The translations under genes and the position numbers were made by a program. A DNA stretch of 24,557 nucleotides from a virus: positions 1 to 24,557 of IMG/VR virus record IMGVR_UViG_3300047273_000056. One strand, written 5' to 3'. Shown piece by piece: positions 1 through 6,550 of this stretch. How positions within the stretch are numbered: the first letter of the stretch is position 1; each line of letters starts with the position of its first letter. The notes under the pieces were generated by a model, which searched no databases, had not been told where the DNA came from, and saw only the letters and a program-made list of their open reading frames with translations.

Positions 1-18
1 CTTAATCCCCCTTCCAAA

Positions 19-444
19 ATGTCAATGACTGAGAAATCACTTAGGGAGCGGTTCGGTTTGGGCCGAGACGCTATGAAGCAGCTTAGAGATAAGGCTCCAG
101 CCGGGTCTTGGGCTAAGGAGGGTGGTAACAAGCCTGAGAAGCTCCAAGGTGTTCTGTGGACCCTTACAGGGGTGGAATGGCTATGTGCAGAGGTTGTCAA
201 GGGCCAGGAGATCCCTCCGCTGAAGCTGGCTGTAACGGCTTTGCTAGATAATCATGAAGTTCTAGTAACTAAGGCTGATTTTCTGAACAAGCGGATCCTT
301 GAGTGCCAGTCTGTCGCTCATGGCAAGATTATGGTTAAGTGTGGGGATGCTACAAAATTTACTAAGCAAATGAAGGTTCCGATTAGGCGAGACGGCATGG
401 GGTGGGTTGTGGCTCGTCATCCCAGATTCAAGGGAAAGATGTAA
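19..444 (+). CDS. Small protein with possible N-terminal helix-turn-helix; small-terminase or regulator candidate
   Basis: This 141-residue protein is not recognised with certainty. Residues about 5-25 (LRERFGLGRDAMKQLRD) look like the first helices of a winged helix-turn-helix, followed by a short strand-like part ending in TGVEWL near residue 53. The rest is mixed alpha/beta and ends very basic (RHPRFKGKM). Being the first gene before a terminase/portal cluster, with a putative DNA-binding N-terminus, it could be the small terminase subunit, but no family signature proves it. ATG 19 is used, with a second ATG at 25. The frame is open to the window edge (bases 1-18), so a longer N-terminus cannot be excluded. 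The stop at 442-444 is one base before the next ATG. No Shine-Dalgarno sequence is visible. Confidence 0.75.
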   Translation: MSMTEKSLRERFGLGRDAMKQLRDKAPAGSWAKEGGNKPEKLQGVLWTLTGVEWLCAEVVKGQEIPPLKLAVTALLDNHEVLVTKADFLNKRILECQSVAHGKIMVKCGDATKFTKQMKVPIRRDGMGWVVARHPRFKGKM

Positions 445-445
445 C

Positions 446-709
446 ATGGCTAAACGGAAGCCTAAGATTAATCATGAGCAGCTGGAGGCCGAGCTTATGA
501 ATGCAATCAAGGACATTTCGGCAAAGCATAAGGTTAGCGCCGGGGCCACAATGCTCTGGTGTCCTGATGGGGTTGTTAAGATATTGATGCACAAGGGGGG
601 CGAGGAGATCAGCCCTGAGGACGCACGCAACATGATGAACCAGTTTGCTCTAATGGCTTTGAGCACGGCAAATGGGGAAAATCCTGATGGTGAACACTTT
701 CAGCTGTGA
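446..709 (+). CDS. Small hypothetical protein, 87 aa
   Basis: I do not recognise this 87-residue protein. It begins with a lysine-rich stretch (MAKRKPKINHEQLEAELMN), continues with a predicted helix, then a short beta part around MLWCPDGVVKILMHKGGEE, then another helix (SPEDARNMMNQFALMAL) and an acidic tail. I chose ATG 446, one base after the preceding stop, rather than the in-frame ATG at 407: the earlier start would overlap the previous gene by 38 bases and add an unlikely leader, whereas stop-adjacent starts are the rule in this window. It is probably co-transcribed with gene 19-444. A 42-base gap follows. Confidence 0.75.
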   Translation: MAKRKPKINHEQLEAELMNAIKDISAKHKVSAGATMLWCPDGVVKILMHKGGEEISPEDARNMMNQFALMALSTANGENPDGEHFQL

Positions 710-751
710 CCTCTTGACTGATACGGTGTTTAAGTAAAACTAATAGCACTT
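710..751 (+). promoter_or_regulatory. Short intergenic region, possible weak promoter
   Basis: This is the second-largest gap in the window. It holds a TTGACT hexamer (714-719), but there is no good -10 element at 16-18 bases. The AT-rich TAAAAC (735-740) sits after only 15 bases. It also carries TGATAC (719-724), six bases, then TAAGT (731-735). The same TGATAC-N6-AAAGT layout occurs before the scaffold gene at 6516-6532, at nearly the same distance from the ATG. Function is inferred and weak. Confidence 0.25.
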
Positions 752-1939
752 ATGCCTCAACCCCCTTCTCAACCCCAATCTTCCTCCTATATGGGCGATC
801 CGTCCCAGATGATGGCTGGCCTTGCCCCTGCTTTCATGAACCAGCCCCAGCACCAGAAGCAGATGCAAAATCTTGCGATGCAGGTCCGGCAGCAGGAAGA
901 AGGGACTAAGAAGATTAAGAAGTACCTTAAGGCTTATGAAGACATTCAGCTAAGCGGTCCGATTTCCTACATGGGCGATCCCATGTCGCAGATGCAACCT
1001 GGGCAGCAGATGCAGCAACCCCAGGCCCCCCAGCAGCCTGGGTTTATGCAGCCTCCTGGCGGTGGCGTTAAGAGCATGAACAATACCATTCCTCGTAATG
1101 AGCCGGAGATTGAAGATGCGCCGACTTCTTTTACTGAGATGGCTGGTGGATCTGTTCCGGAAGAAGGCATGATGTCTACCAGTGAAGACACTGGGGAAAT
1201 GTCTACGCCTACTTCTAATGAAAGTGGAGGCGGCACTCCACAAGAGCAGCCTTTTGAAAGCGAAATGAGGCCGTCTCAACCTTCTGGATCTCCAGGTGAC
1301 CCAGGTCTTTCTAAAAGAGGCAAGCCTGCTAACAGCCCAATGAGACAGGCCGAAAGACAGGCAAATAATGAAGCTGGAAAGCAAAACGCTAAGAACGCTG
1401 CTTTTGACAGGACTATTAATGAAAACAGCTGGACTGGTATGCCCAGCTGGATGGCAGAACTTAAAGACTGGGTTTTCAAAGCCAAGAGAGAAGTTAAAAT
1501 TGCAGAGAACACTGGAGCCAGCAAAGTAGAAATGAAACTCTTAAAAGGGACCCTAAAAAATGTTGAAACTGATTTAAAGAATGCCAAGAAAATAGACAAG
1601 TCGATTGCAGACAAGCTTAAGAAAATTTCCAGCTCAATTCCTAACAAAGCCCTGGGTCTTGCTGGTCTCACTACTGGCATGCTTGCCGCAACCGGATCTG
1701 CTTCTGCTGGAGCGTTCCCGCCTGAAGACGCTGAGATCTTCTTTGGTCGCATGAATGCAGACAAGGATTTCAACAGACTTAACGCCAGAGAAAAAGCTGC
1801 CGTCCAGAAGTTCCTTGAATACAAGGCCGAGTCTGACTCTATTGATGCCAGAGTTGATGTCCCCAAGGGACGAAGCGGTCAAAGAGATAAAGAACCAATT
1901 GAATATACATCTGCTCAAAAGGCGATGCGTTCTCAGTAA
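752..1939 (+). CDS. Pro/Gln-rich structural-type protein with repeated SYMGDP motif, function unknown
   Basis: This 395-residue protein is not assignable to a named family. Residues 1-110 are low complexity (Pro, Gln, Met, Gly). They carry a near-duplicate motif, SYMGDPSQM at 12-20 and SYMGDPMSQM at 72-81. Residues 110-210 are acidic to neutral and disordered-looking (Ser, Gly, Pro, Glu). Residues 225-295 are lysine-rich and probably helical or coiled coil. A hydrophobic Ala/Gly/Leu stretch lies at about 300-320, followed by a compact C-terminus with FPPEDAEIFFGRM and an NAREKAAVQKFLEYK helix. The composition suits a virion or assembly protein, and its place ahead of TerL is unusual for a scaffold; a separate scaffold candidate lies at 6551. 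ATG 752 is the first start after the gap and has no Shine-Dalgarno sequence. Confidence 0.8.
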   Translation: MPQPPSQPQSSSYMGDPSQMMAGLAPAFMNQPQHQKQMQNLAMQVRQQEEGTKKIKKYLKAYEDIQLSGPISYMGDPMSQMQPGQQMQQPQAPQQPGFMQPPGGGVKSMNNTIPRNEPEIEDAPTSFTEMAGGSVPEEGMMSTSEDTGEMSTPTSNESGGGTPQEQPFESEMRPSQPSGSPGDPGLSKRGKPANSPMRQAERQANNEAGKQNAKNAAFDRTINENSWTGMPSWMAELKDWVFKAKREVKIAENTGASKVEMKLLKGTLKNVETDLKNAKKIDKSIADKLKKISSSIPNKALGLAGLTTGMLAATGSASAGAFPPEDAEIFFGRMNADKDFNRLNAREKAAVQKFLEYKAESDSIDARVDVPKGRSGQRDKEPIEYTSAQKAMRSQ

Positions 1940-1941
1940 AC

Positions 1942-2049
1942 ATGGGCAAAACTTACAAAGACACAAAGAACAAGGAATATGGCTCCAAAAAAGGAAGTCG
2001 GTTTCCGAAAGATCAATCCTCTCCTTCTAAACGAGGAGGAGGACGATGA
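1942..2049 (+). CDS. Basic micro-protein, 35 aa
   Basis: This predicted 35-residue, very basic peptide begins MGKTYKDTKNKEYGSKK and ends in a Ser/Pro/Lys part and KRGGGR. ATG 1942 lies two bases after the stop of the preceding gene, the spacing seen throughout the window. The frame ends in four consecutive TGA codons (2047-2058), created by a GAT repeat that encodes an acidic tract in the +1 frame. From 1979 it overlaps that second micro-gene. Small basic proteins of this sort are common near phage packaging genes, but I assign no function. A real alternative is that only the overlapping frame is translated. Confidence 0.5.
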   Translation: MGKTYKDTKNKEYGSKKGSRFPKDQSSPSKRGGGR

Positions 2050-2089
2050 TGATGATGACTATAATGTCATGAATTACCTTTACCTATGA
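1979..2089 (+). CDS. Micro-protein with acidic EEEDDDDDDY tract, 36 aa, overlapping the previous gene
   Basis: This predicted 36-residue peptide lies in the +1 frame relative to 1942-2049. It starts MAPKKEVGFRKINPLLLN, then has three Glu and six Asp (residues 19-27), and ends YNVMNYLYL. The evidence for translation is its end: the TGA at 2087-2089 overlaps the ATG of the next small gene in an ATGA junction, a classical coupled arrangement, and the sequence is organised (basic head, hydrophobic LLL, acidic tract, aromatic tail). Evidence against is its shortness and the 71-base overlap with another candidate. The acidic tract is encoded by the GAG/GAC/GAT repeat at 2033-2059. Function unknown. 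Confidence 0.5.
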   Translation: MAPKKEVGFRKINPLLLNEEEDDDDDDYNVMNYLYL

Positions 2090-2223
2090 AAAAGAACAAA
2101 GTCGGCATTAAGAACGCATTTACTAAGAACCTTTTGAATGACCTGGGAATCTCCGGGGGTAACAAGCCCATCAAAGCGGCTAGCCCTTCCTCTAAGAAGT
2201 TTCCTAAGTTTAAGTCAAAGTAA
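2086..2223 (+). CDS. Lysine-rich micro-protein, 45 aa
   Basis: This 45-residue peptide (starts MKKNKVGIKNAF, ends FPKFKSK) has about a dozen lysines and no clear fold. It could contact DNA or an acidic partner such as the neighbouring EEEDDDDDD peptide; that is speculation. ATG 2086 overlaps the stop of the preceding micro-gene in ATGA. Its TAA at 2221-2223 is in the same frame as TerL, 36 bases before the GTG used for TerL. No Shine-Dalgarno sequence precedes it. Confidence 0.6.
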   Translation: MKKNKVGIKNAFTKNLLNDLGISGGNKPIKAASPSSKKFPKFKSK

Positions 2224-2259
2224 CTGAAGCAGTTCGCTCCAACTCCGCATCCTGTCTTA

Positions 2260-3834
2260 GTGGCTCCCACTGAGACCGAACTGCTTGAGCTTTCCAAGAT
2301 ACACGGCCCGGAAAAGCTAGCGGAACTCCTTCAGCTCAGAGAAGATAAGATCCTTGCTGAAAAACTAGACCCCTATAGACACGGCTACGAGCCTTTTCAT
2401 TGGAAGGACGCTGATAAATTGCTTGAAACAAGCACAGAAGTGCTTGTTATGGGCGGCAACCGAGCCGGAAAGACAGAGTGGGCCGCAAAACGCATAGTAC
2501 AGTTACTCTGTTCAAAGCCTGATGCTAGAGTCTGGTGTCTTCACACGACAGATAAGTCCTCGATCCAGATGCAGCAGAACATTATTTATAAGTATCTGCC
2601 TGCCGAGTACAAGAACGCCAAGAAATCTAAGATTACTAATGTTCAGTACAGCCAAAAGAACGGTTTCTCTGATGGATCGTTTGTTCTTCCCAACAGATCT
2701 CAGTGCTTCTTCATGAATTATGCTCAGAAGCGCGATGTGATTGAGGGCGGTGAGGTCGATATGGTGTGGTGCGATGAACTAGTGCCTTTGGACTGGCTGG
2801 AAACCCTTAGGTATCGTGTTATTACCCGCCGTGGTAAGATGATTGTTACCTTTACCCCTATTACAGGGTTCTCCCAGGTCGTTAAGAACTACATTTCCGG
2901 CTCTAGGATCATTGAAACCAGAGAAGCAAAGCTTCTCCCTAAGGACGAAATACATGTTACAGGCTGCAGGCCCGGACATATGCCTTATATCGGAACTGCT
3001 AGAACAAATAATGCTGGAATAATCTTTTTTCATTCGGTTTTTAATCCATACAACCCATATGACCAACTTGCCCAAGCGTTGTCTGGCAAAAACAAATACG
3101 AGGTTAAGATTAGAGCCTATGGATGGGCCGAGTCTCTTGCGGGTGCTCAATTCCCTAGGTTCGGAGAGGCGCACATTATCAAAAGTGACACTATACCCAG
3201 GGAAGGGACCAATTATATGGTCTGCGACCCAGCAGGGTCGAGAAACTGGTTCATGCTCTGGTACAGAATAGACAAGAATGACAACCGCTATATATATCGT
3301 GAATGGCCCGACCAAAGTGTTGGCGAATGGGCCTTACCCAGTGAAAAAGCCGATGGAAAAGCCGGATCCGCCCAACGCAATGGGGCCGGAATGGGTATTG
3401 CAGAAATCCAAGAACTAATAAAGGACTTGGAAGGCGAAGAAGAGATTGTAGAGCGATATATTGACCCTAGAGCTGGTGCAACCAAGGCAGCTGCCCTTGA
3501 GGGAGGCATATCTATCGTTGAACTGCTTTCTAGCGGAGAAACCGGACTAGACTTCCTTCCTTCCTCAGGAATTAACATTGATCAAGGCGTTGCAATCGTC
3601 AATGACTGGCTTTTCTACGACCAATCTCAGCCTGTAACCTATTTGAATCAGCCCAAGCTGTTTGTGTCTGAACAGTGCGAAAATCTTATCTATTGCATGA
3701 AGGAATGGACAGGCCAAGACGGAGATAAGGGTGCTACTAAGGACCCTATCGATTGTCTACGCTATCTTGCAGTAATGGACCCTATCTACATTAATGAACA
3801 AACCTTTAAGCCTAGAGGCGGACATTCATATTAA
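2260..3834 (+). CDS. terL: Terminase large subunit (DNA packaging ATPase-nuclease)
   Basis: This 524-residue protein pumps phage DNA into the prohead through the portal and cuts concatemers. The ATPase half has a Walker A at residues 65-72 (GGNRAGKT) and a Walker B at 167-173 (DMVWCDE, with the catalytic Glu at 173). The VTFTP segment at 196-200 suits the coupling motif. The nuclease half has the expected acidic positions: Asp323 (VCDPAG), Asp402 (YIDPRAG) and Asp495/Asp498 (DPIDCLRYL). The length is normal for the family. The start is uncertain: GTG 2260 is the first standard start after the in-frame TAA at 2221, and no ATG lies in the first 60 residues. The final 41 bases overlap the ATG of the HTH gene. 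Confidence 0.95.
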   Translation: MAPTETELLELSKIHGPEKLAELLQLREDKILAEKLDPYRHGYEPFHWKDADKLLETSTEVLVMGGNRAGKTEWAAKRIVQLLCSKPDARVWCLHTTDKSSIQMQQNIIYKYLPAEYKNAKKSKITNVQYSQKNGFSDGSFVLPNRSQCFFMNYAQKRDVIEGGEVDMVWCDELVPLDWLETLRYRVITRRGKMIVTFTPITGFSQVVKNYISGSRIIETREAKLLPKDEIHVTGCRPGHMPYIGTARTNNAGIIFFHSVFNPYNPYDQLAQALSGKNKYEVKIRAYGWAESLAGAQFPRFGEAHIIKSDTIPREGTNYMVCDPAGSRNWFMLWYRIDKNDNRYIYREWPDQSVGEWALPSEKADGKAGSAQRNGAGMGIAEIQELIKDLEGEEEIVERYIDPRAGATKAAALEGGISIVELLSSGETGLDFLPSSGINIDQGVAIVNDWLFYDQSQPVTYLNQPKLFVSEQCENLIYCMKEWTGQDGDKGATKDPIDCLRYLAVMDPIYINEQTFKPRGGHSY

Positions 3835-4021
3835 CATCGAAGGAGTTCCCCTGCTCCTTTCGAGATCAGAAGCGTGGCGTTTCTGCGGCCTAGACGAGAA
3901 CTACCTCGATAGGCTAAGGCGATCCGGAGATCTTAAAACATATAAGACCAAAGGAGGCCACAACAGATTTTTCAGGGATGACCTTATAAACCATATAATC
4001 AAAAATGCTAAACGACTATAA
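3794..4021 (+). CDS. MerR/excisionase-like winged helix-turn-helix protein
   Basis: This 75-residue protein is almost entirely one DNA-binding domain. Helix 1 lies at about residues 23-30 (SRSEAWRF), the recognition helix at 35-44, and a wing at 47-61 with the typical KTKGGHNRFF pattern (compare TPGGHRRF in MerR and excisionases). A last helix lies at 62-70. Known relatives include excisionases, MerR regulators and the DNA-binding domain of lambda gpNu1, a small terminase. It may therefore be a packaging-site recognition factor or a regulator. ATG 3794 overlaps TerL by 41 bases. A non-ATG start closer to 3834 is possible, because the conserved part begins only near residue 18. It overlaps the portal gene by 17 bases, so its expression is tied to both. 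Confidence 0.75.
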   Translation: MNKPLSLEADIHINIEGVPLLLSRSEAWRFCGLDENYLDRLRRSGDLKTYKTKGGHNRFFRDDLINHIIKNAKRL

Positions 4022-6176
4022 AGACAAGCGCGACAAGCTAGCCATCAATGATGGTAAGCCTGACATCAAGCTTTTGCAGCACGAACTGCAAAGATCGCTC
4101 TATAATGGGGCCAACATTGCCAAGCTCAATGCCAATGACGATATGCGTCTTTGTCGATGGGAAGGCCAAACTGAAGACGGCAAGAAGCACAGCGACTATC
4201 GCCAGGACCAAGATCCTGCTATGCCGTTTGAAGGTGCTTCTGATGTCCGTGTCCGTCTTGCCGATAAGCTTATCAATGAGCTTGTAGCCGTTAAGATGGC
4301 TGCTTGGAGCAAGTCCAGAAGAAAGGTTAATGGAATCACCCTTGAGGATGCAGCTATGGCTGCTGCCGCCACAACGCTCATGTCTTGGATTCTTGATAAC
4401 AAGATTGGCATGGAAGTGCGCCGGGAAGCTCATCTTCTTGCTCAATATGCTGAACAGTACGGATGGTCTGTCATGCATGTGGGCTGGGACCAGCAAATTG
4501 GTAAGAGACCGGAGACAATCACGATGGAGCAGCTTGCGGAAATCCAAGCTACAGCAGAACAGACAGATCCCAACACTGTTCTTAGAGACTTTTGTCAGAA
4601 CATAATGGAGCCGTCAAAGGATGACTTTAACTCTAATATTATTCTTAGCGTTGTTCCTATTGATGACACACAGGTCAGAAAGATGCTTAAGGACCTCCGT
4701 GAAAACGGAACGGCTACTGTTTTCTTTGACTCTATCGTCAGAAACCTTCCTACCATTACGGCCTTAAAGCCGTTTGATGAAATTGCCTTCCCCCCGGAAA
4801 CTATCGAGCTGGAAAAAGCCAGAATCATCTTTAGACGAGTTTTCATGACCGAAGTAGAGGTCAGATCCATGATTGAAACGGATGGCTGGGATAAAGAGTT
4901 TGTTGAAGAAGTGATTCAAACCAGCGGTAGCCATACATGGTATAATGACCCTAACATTGTTCCTGCAGCCGCCCTGTTGACTAACCAGCAGTACAGAGGC
5001 AACAACCTGATCGAAATTGTCTACTCTTATGCCAAGCAGATTGGTGAAGACGGCAAACCCTGCATTTTCTACACTATCTTTAATCCGTTCATTCGCAGCG
5101 ACAGTTGTGCTAAGCACGAAAGACTTGCTTATTCGCATGGTGCTTATCCTTTCGTCTCCTACAGAAGAGAACACATCCGAAAGATCTTTTGTGAGTCTAG
5201 AGGAGTACCGGAGATTGTTATTACTGACCAGTATGAAATTAAGGCTCAGCATGATGCCCTGAGAGACCGAACTGCCTTTGAAACGCTTCCTCCCATCAAG
5301 GTTAAGAAGCGCAACGGCTATGTTGGCTCTATCGGTCCAGGCATGCAGTTGCCTGTGTCTACTCCTGATGACTATCAGTTCCTTGAGCCGCCAAGAGGTA
5401 ATCCTCAGCTAGCTTTTAACTTGATCGAGACAGTTAAGCACAACTGTGCCGAGTATTTTGGTCTACAGCACCCTCAGATCCAGCCGGAACGCACCGCTAT
5501 GATGCAACAGGTCATGATTGATAACTGGCTGTCCGTCTGGGCAAGAATTTATCAGCAGATTTTCCAGCTTTCTCTGCAGTACATGGACGCTGCCGAAATT
5601 GAGAGAGTCACTAACTTTGAGCTCTCTAAGAAGTCTTCCGACATCGCTGGTCAGTTTGATTTTGCGGTTTCGTTTGATGTTAATGAACTTAACCCGGCCT
5701 GGGTGAGCGAAAAGCTCAGCGCGATCACGCAGTTTGTCATTCCTCTTGATAGCGGTGGCATCATCGACAGAAATAAGCTTATCATGAAGATTTGTGAGTC
5801 TATCTCTCCTGACATTGCTAAGGAAATCGTTATTGAGCAGGCTACAGCCACTCAGAGAATGGAAAAGGAAGTTAAGACTGACCTTGCCATCATGATGCTT
5901 GGTATGGAGCCTCAGTATGTTGAAAATGACCCTGCGGCAGAAGCCAAGATGCAGATCATGCAGCAAGTCATGCAAAGCAATCCTAAGGCCGCTCAGGCCG
6001 CTCAGATGGACCAAACATTTAGTCTTATCTTCCAGAACTACACAAAGAACCTTCAGATGTCCGTTGAACAGCAGAAGAACAAGCAGATTGGAAGACAAGG
6101 CGTGTCTCCTGTTGGTCCTGAGCTGCAGCAGCAAACTCAGGTAGTTAACGGACAGATGCCTCAGATGCCTCAATGA
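4005..6176 (+). CDS. Portal protein
   Basis: This 723-residue protein is called the portal from its size, its place directly after TerL and before scaffold and capsid genes, and its general pattern. It has an N-terminal mixed region with MPFEGASDVRVRLADKLINEL near residue 75, a long central part with the FPPE segment, many aromatic and charged residues, then helices (stem and crown) and a Gln/Met-rich C-terminal tail from about residue 640. The dodecameric portal ring is the DNA entry and exit channel, nucleates assembly and binds TerL. It has the size class of P22-like podovirus portals. Start ATG 4005 lies inside the HTH gene (17-base overlap), and TGA 6174-6176 overlaps the next ATG (ATGA). 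Confidence 0.85.
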   Translation: MLNDYKDKRDKLAINDGKPDIKLLQHELQRSLYNGANIAKLNANDDMRLCRWEGQTEDGKKHSDYRQDQDPAMPFEGASDVRVRLADKLINELVAVKMAAWSKSRRKVNGITLEDAAMAAAATTLMSWILDNKIGMEVRREAHLLAQYAEQYGWSVMHVGWDQQIGKRPETITMEQLAEIQATAEQTDPNTVLRDFCQNIMEPSKDDFNSNIILSVVPIDDTQVRKMLKDLRENGTATVFFDSIVRNLPTITALKPFDEIAFPPETIELEKARIIFRRVFMTEVEVRSMIETDGWDKEFVEEVIQTSGSHTWYNDPNIVPAAALLTNQQYRGNNLIEIVYSYAKQIGEDGKPCIFYTIFNPFIRSDSCAKHERLAYSHGAYPFVSYRREHIRKIFCESRGVPEIVITDQYEIKAQHDALRDRTAFETLPPIKVKKRNGYVGSIGPGMQLPVSTPDDYQFLEPPRGNPQLAFNLIETVKHNCAEYFGLQHPQIQPERTAMMQQVMIDNWLSVWARIYQQIFQLSLQYMDAAEIERVTNFELSKKSSDIAGQFDFAVSFDVNELNPAWVSEKLSAITQFVIPLDSGGIIDRNKLIMKICESISPDIAKEIVIEQATATQRMEKEVKTDLAIMMLGMEPQYVENDPAAEAKMQIMQQVMQSNPKAAQAAQMDQTFSLIFQNYTKNLQMSVEQQKNKQIGRQGVSPVGPELQQQTQVVNGQMPQMPQ

Positions 6177-6418
6177 AACCTTTGAATAAATCTCAGCTTA
6201 ACTGCCTAGGCCAGATCGATGAAGATGCATGGCTTGTAATTTGCTCTGTCTTTGACAACGCAAGCAACATTGAGACGGACAACGCAATTAGATTTGATAT
6301 TCCGGTTGATCAGCGAGCACATGCATGCGGAAAGGTAGAAGCAATTAAGGATTTGCTAATGGTTCTAAAAAGTGAACGCCACGATGCCATGGTAAGACTT
6401 GGCAGGATCCAAAAGTGA
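6173..6418 (+). CDS. Small hypothetical protein after the portal, 81 aa
   Basis: This 81-residue protein resembles the short proteins often found next to portal genes, but I cannot name it. It has an N-terminal helix, a hydrophobic segment (AWLVICSVFDNA, residues about 19-30), a middle strand-rich part, and a helix from residue 44 on (HACGKVEAIKDLLMVLK) ending in charged residues. Three cysteines (residues 11, 24 and 52) are unusual for such a small protein, with no clear metal-site spacing. ATG 6173 overlaps the portal stop by four bases, so coupled translation is likely. A 132-base gap with a promoter follows, so it closes the first transcription block. Confidence 0.7.
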   Translation: MKPLNKSQLNCLGQIDEDAWLVICSVFDNASNIETDNAIRFDIPVDQRAHACGKVEAIKDLLMVLKSERHDAMVRLGRIQK

Positions 6419-6451
6419 TGAGTGTTGCGGAATCTTACTAGAATCGTGCGT

Positions 6452-6469
6452 GTCATTGACAGTCATTGA
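6452..6469 (+). repeat. Tandem GTCATTGA direct repeat with 10-bp period over the -35 region
   Basis: Two perfect copies of GTCATTGA (6452-6459 and 6462-6469) are separated by CA, so their starts are 10 bp apart, about one helical turn. The first copy contains most of the -35 hexamer. That geometry is typical of operators where two protein subunits bind the same face of DNA. The role is inferred. The HTH proteins encoded at 19 and 3794 are natural candidates to bind it. Confidence 0.5.
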
Positions 6470-6485
6470 TTTCCGGAGATATATA
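6456..6485 (+). promoter_or_regulatory. Sigma-70-type promoter for the scaffold/capsid block
   Basis: A perfect TTGACA (-35) at 6456-6461 is followed after 18 bases by TATATA (-10) at 6480-6485. TATAAC at 6482-6487 is an alternative with a 20-base spacer. Transcription would begin near 6492, leaving a leader of about 60 bases before ATG 6551. It is the only consensus -35 found in an intergenic gap and lies in the largest gap of the window, just before the genes needed in greatest amount. GTGCGT (6446-6451) and ACGCAC (6486-6491) form a 6-base inverted pair flanking the promoter, possibly by chance. Confidence 0.55.
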
Positions 6486-6515
6486 ACGCACACGGCCCTG
6501 GGACCGCCCATTCCC

Positions 6516-6524
6516 TGATACAAT
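6516..6524 (+). promoter_or_regulatory. Possible extended -10 promoter element
   Basis: TGATACAAT reads as an extended -10 (TG, one base, TACAAT, five of six matches to TATAAT). There is no matching -35 at the right distance, so it would depend on the TG extension. A start near 6531 would leave a leader of about 20 bases before ATG 6551. It may act alone, together with the upstream promoter, or not at all. Confidence 0.3.
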
Positions 6525-6550
6525 CATAAAGTCTCTTACGAACTTATCGT

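Noticed and set aside
407-445. Earlier ATG for the 87-residue gene
   Set aside because: It would overlap the preceding gene by 38 bases, and the protein-like sequence starts at the stop-adjacent ATG 446.
1987-1992. A run of six A as a possible frameshift site joining the two micro-frames
   Set aside because: Joining frame 1942 to frame 1979 needs a +1 shift, whereas such A runs favour -1. Separate coupled genes explain the layout more simply.
2033-2072. GAGGAGGAGG followed by ATG repeats, looking like an ideal ribosome-binding site and start
   Set aside because: The frame from ATG 2046 ends after eight codons. The purine run is explained by Glu and Asp codons of the overlapping acidic peptide.
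6418-6441. ATG overlapping the stop of gene 6173-6418
   Set aside because: The frame stops after seven codons.
6499-6516. GGGA/TCCC hairpin in the 132-base gap as a terminator
   Set aside because: The stem is only four base pairs with an eight-base loop, and no T run follows.
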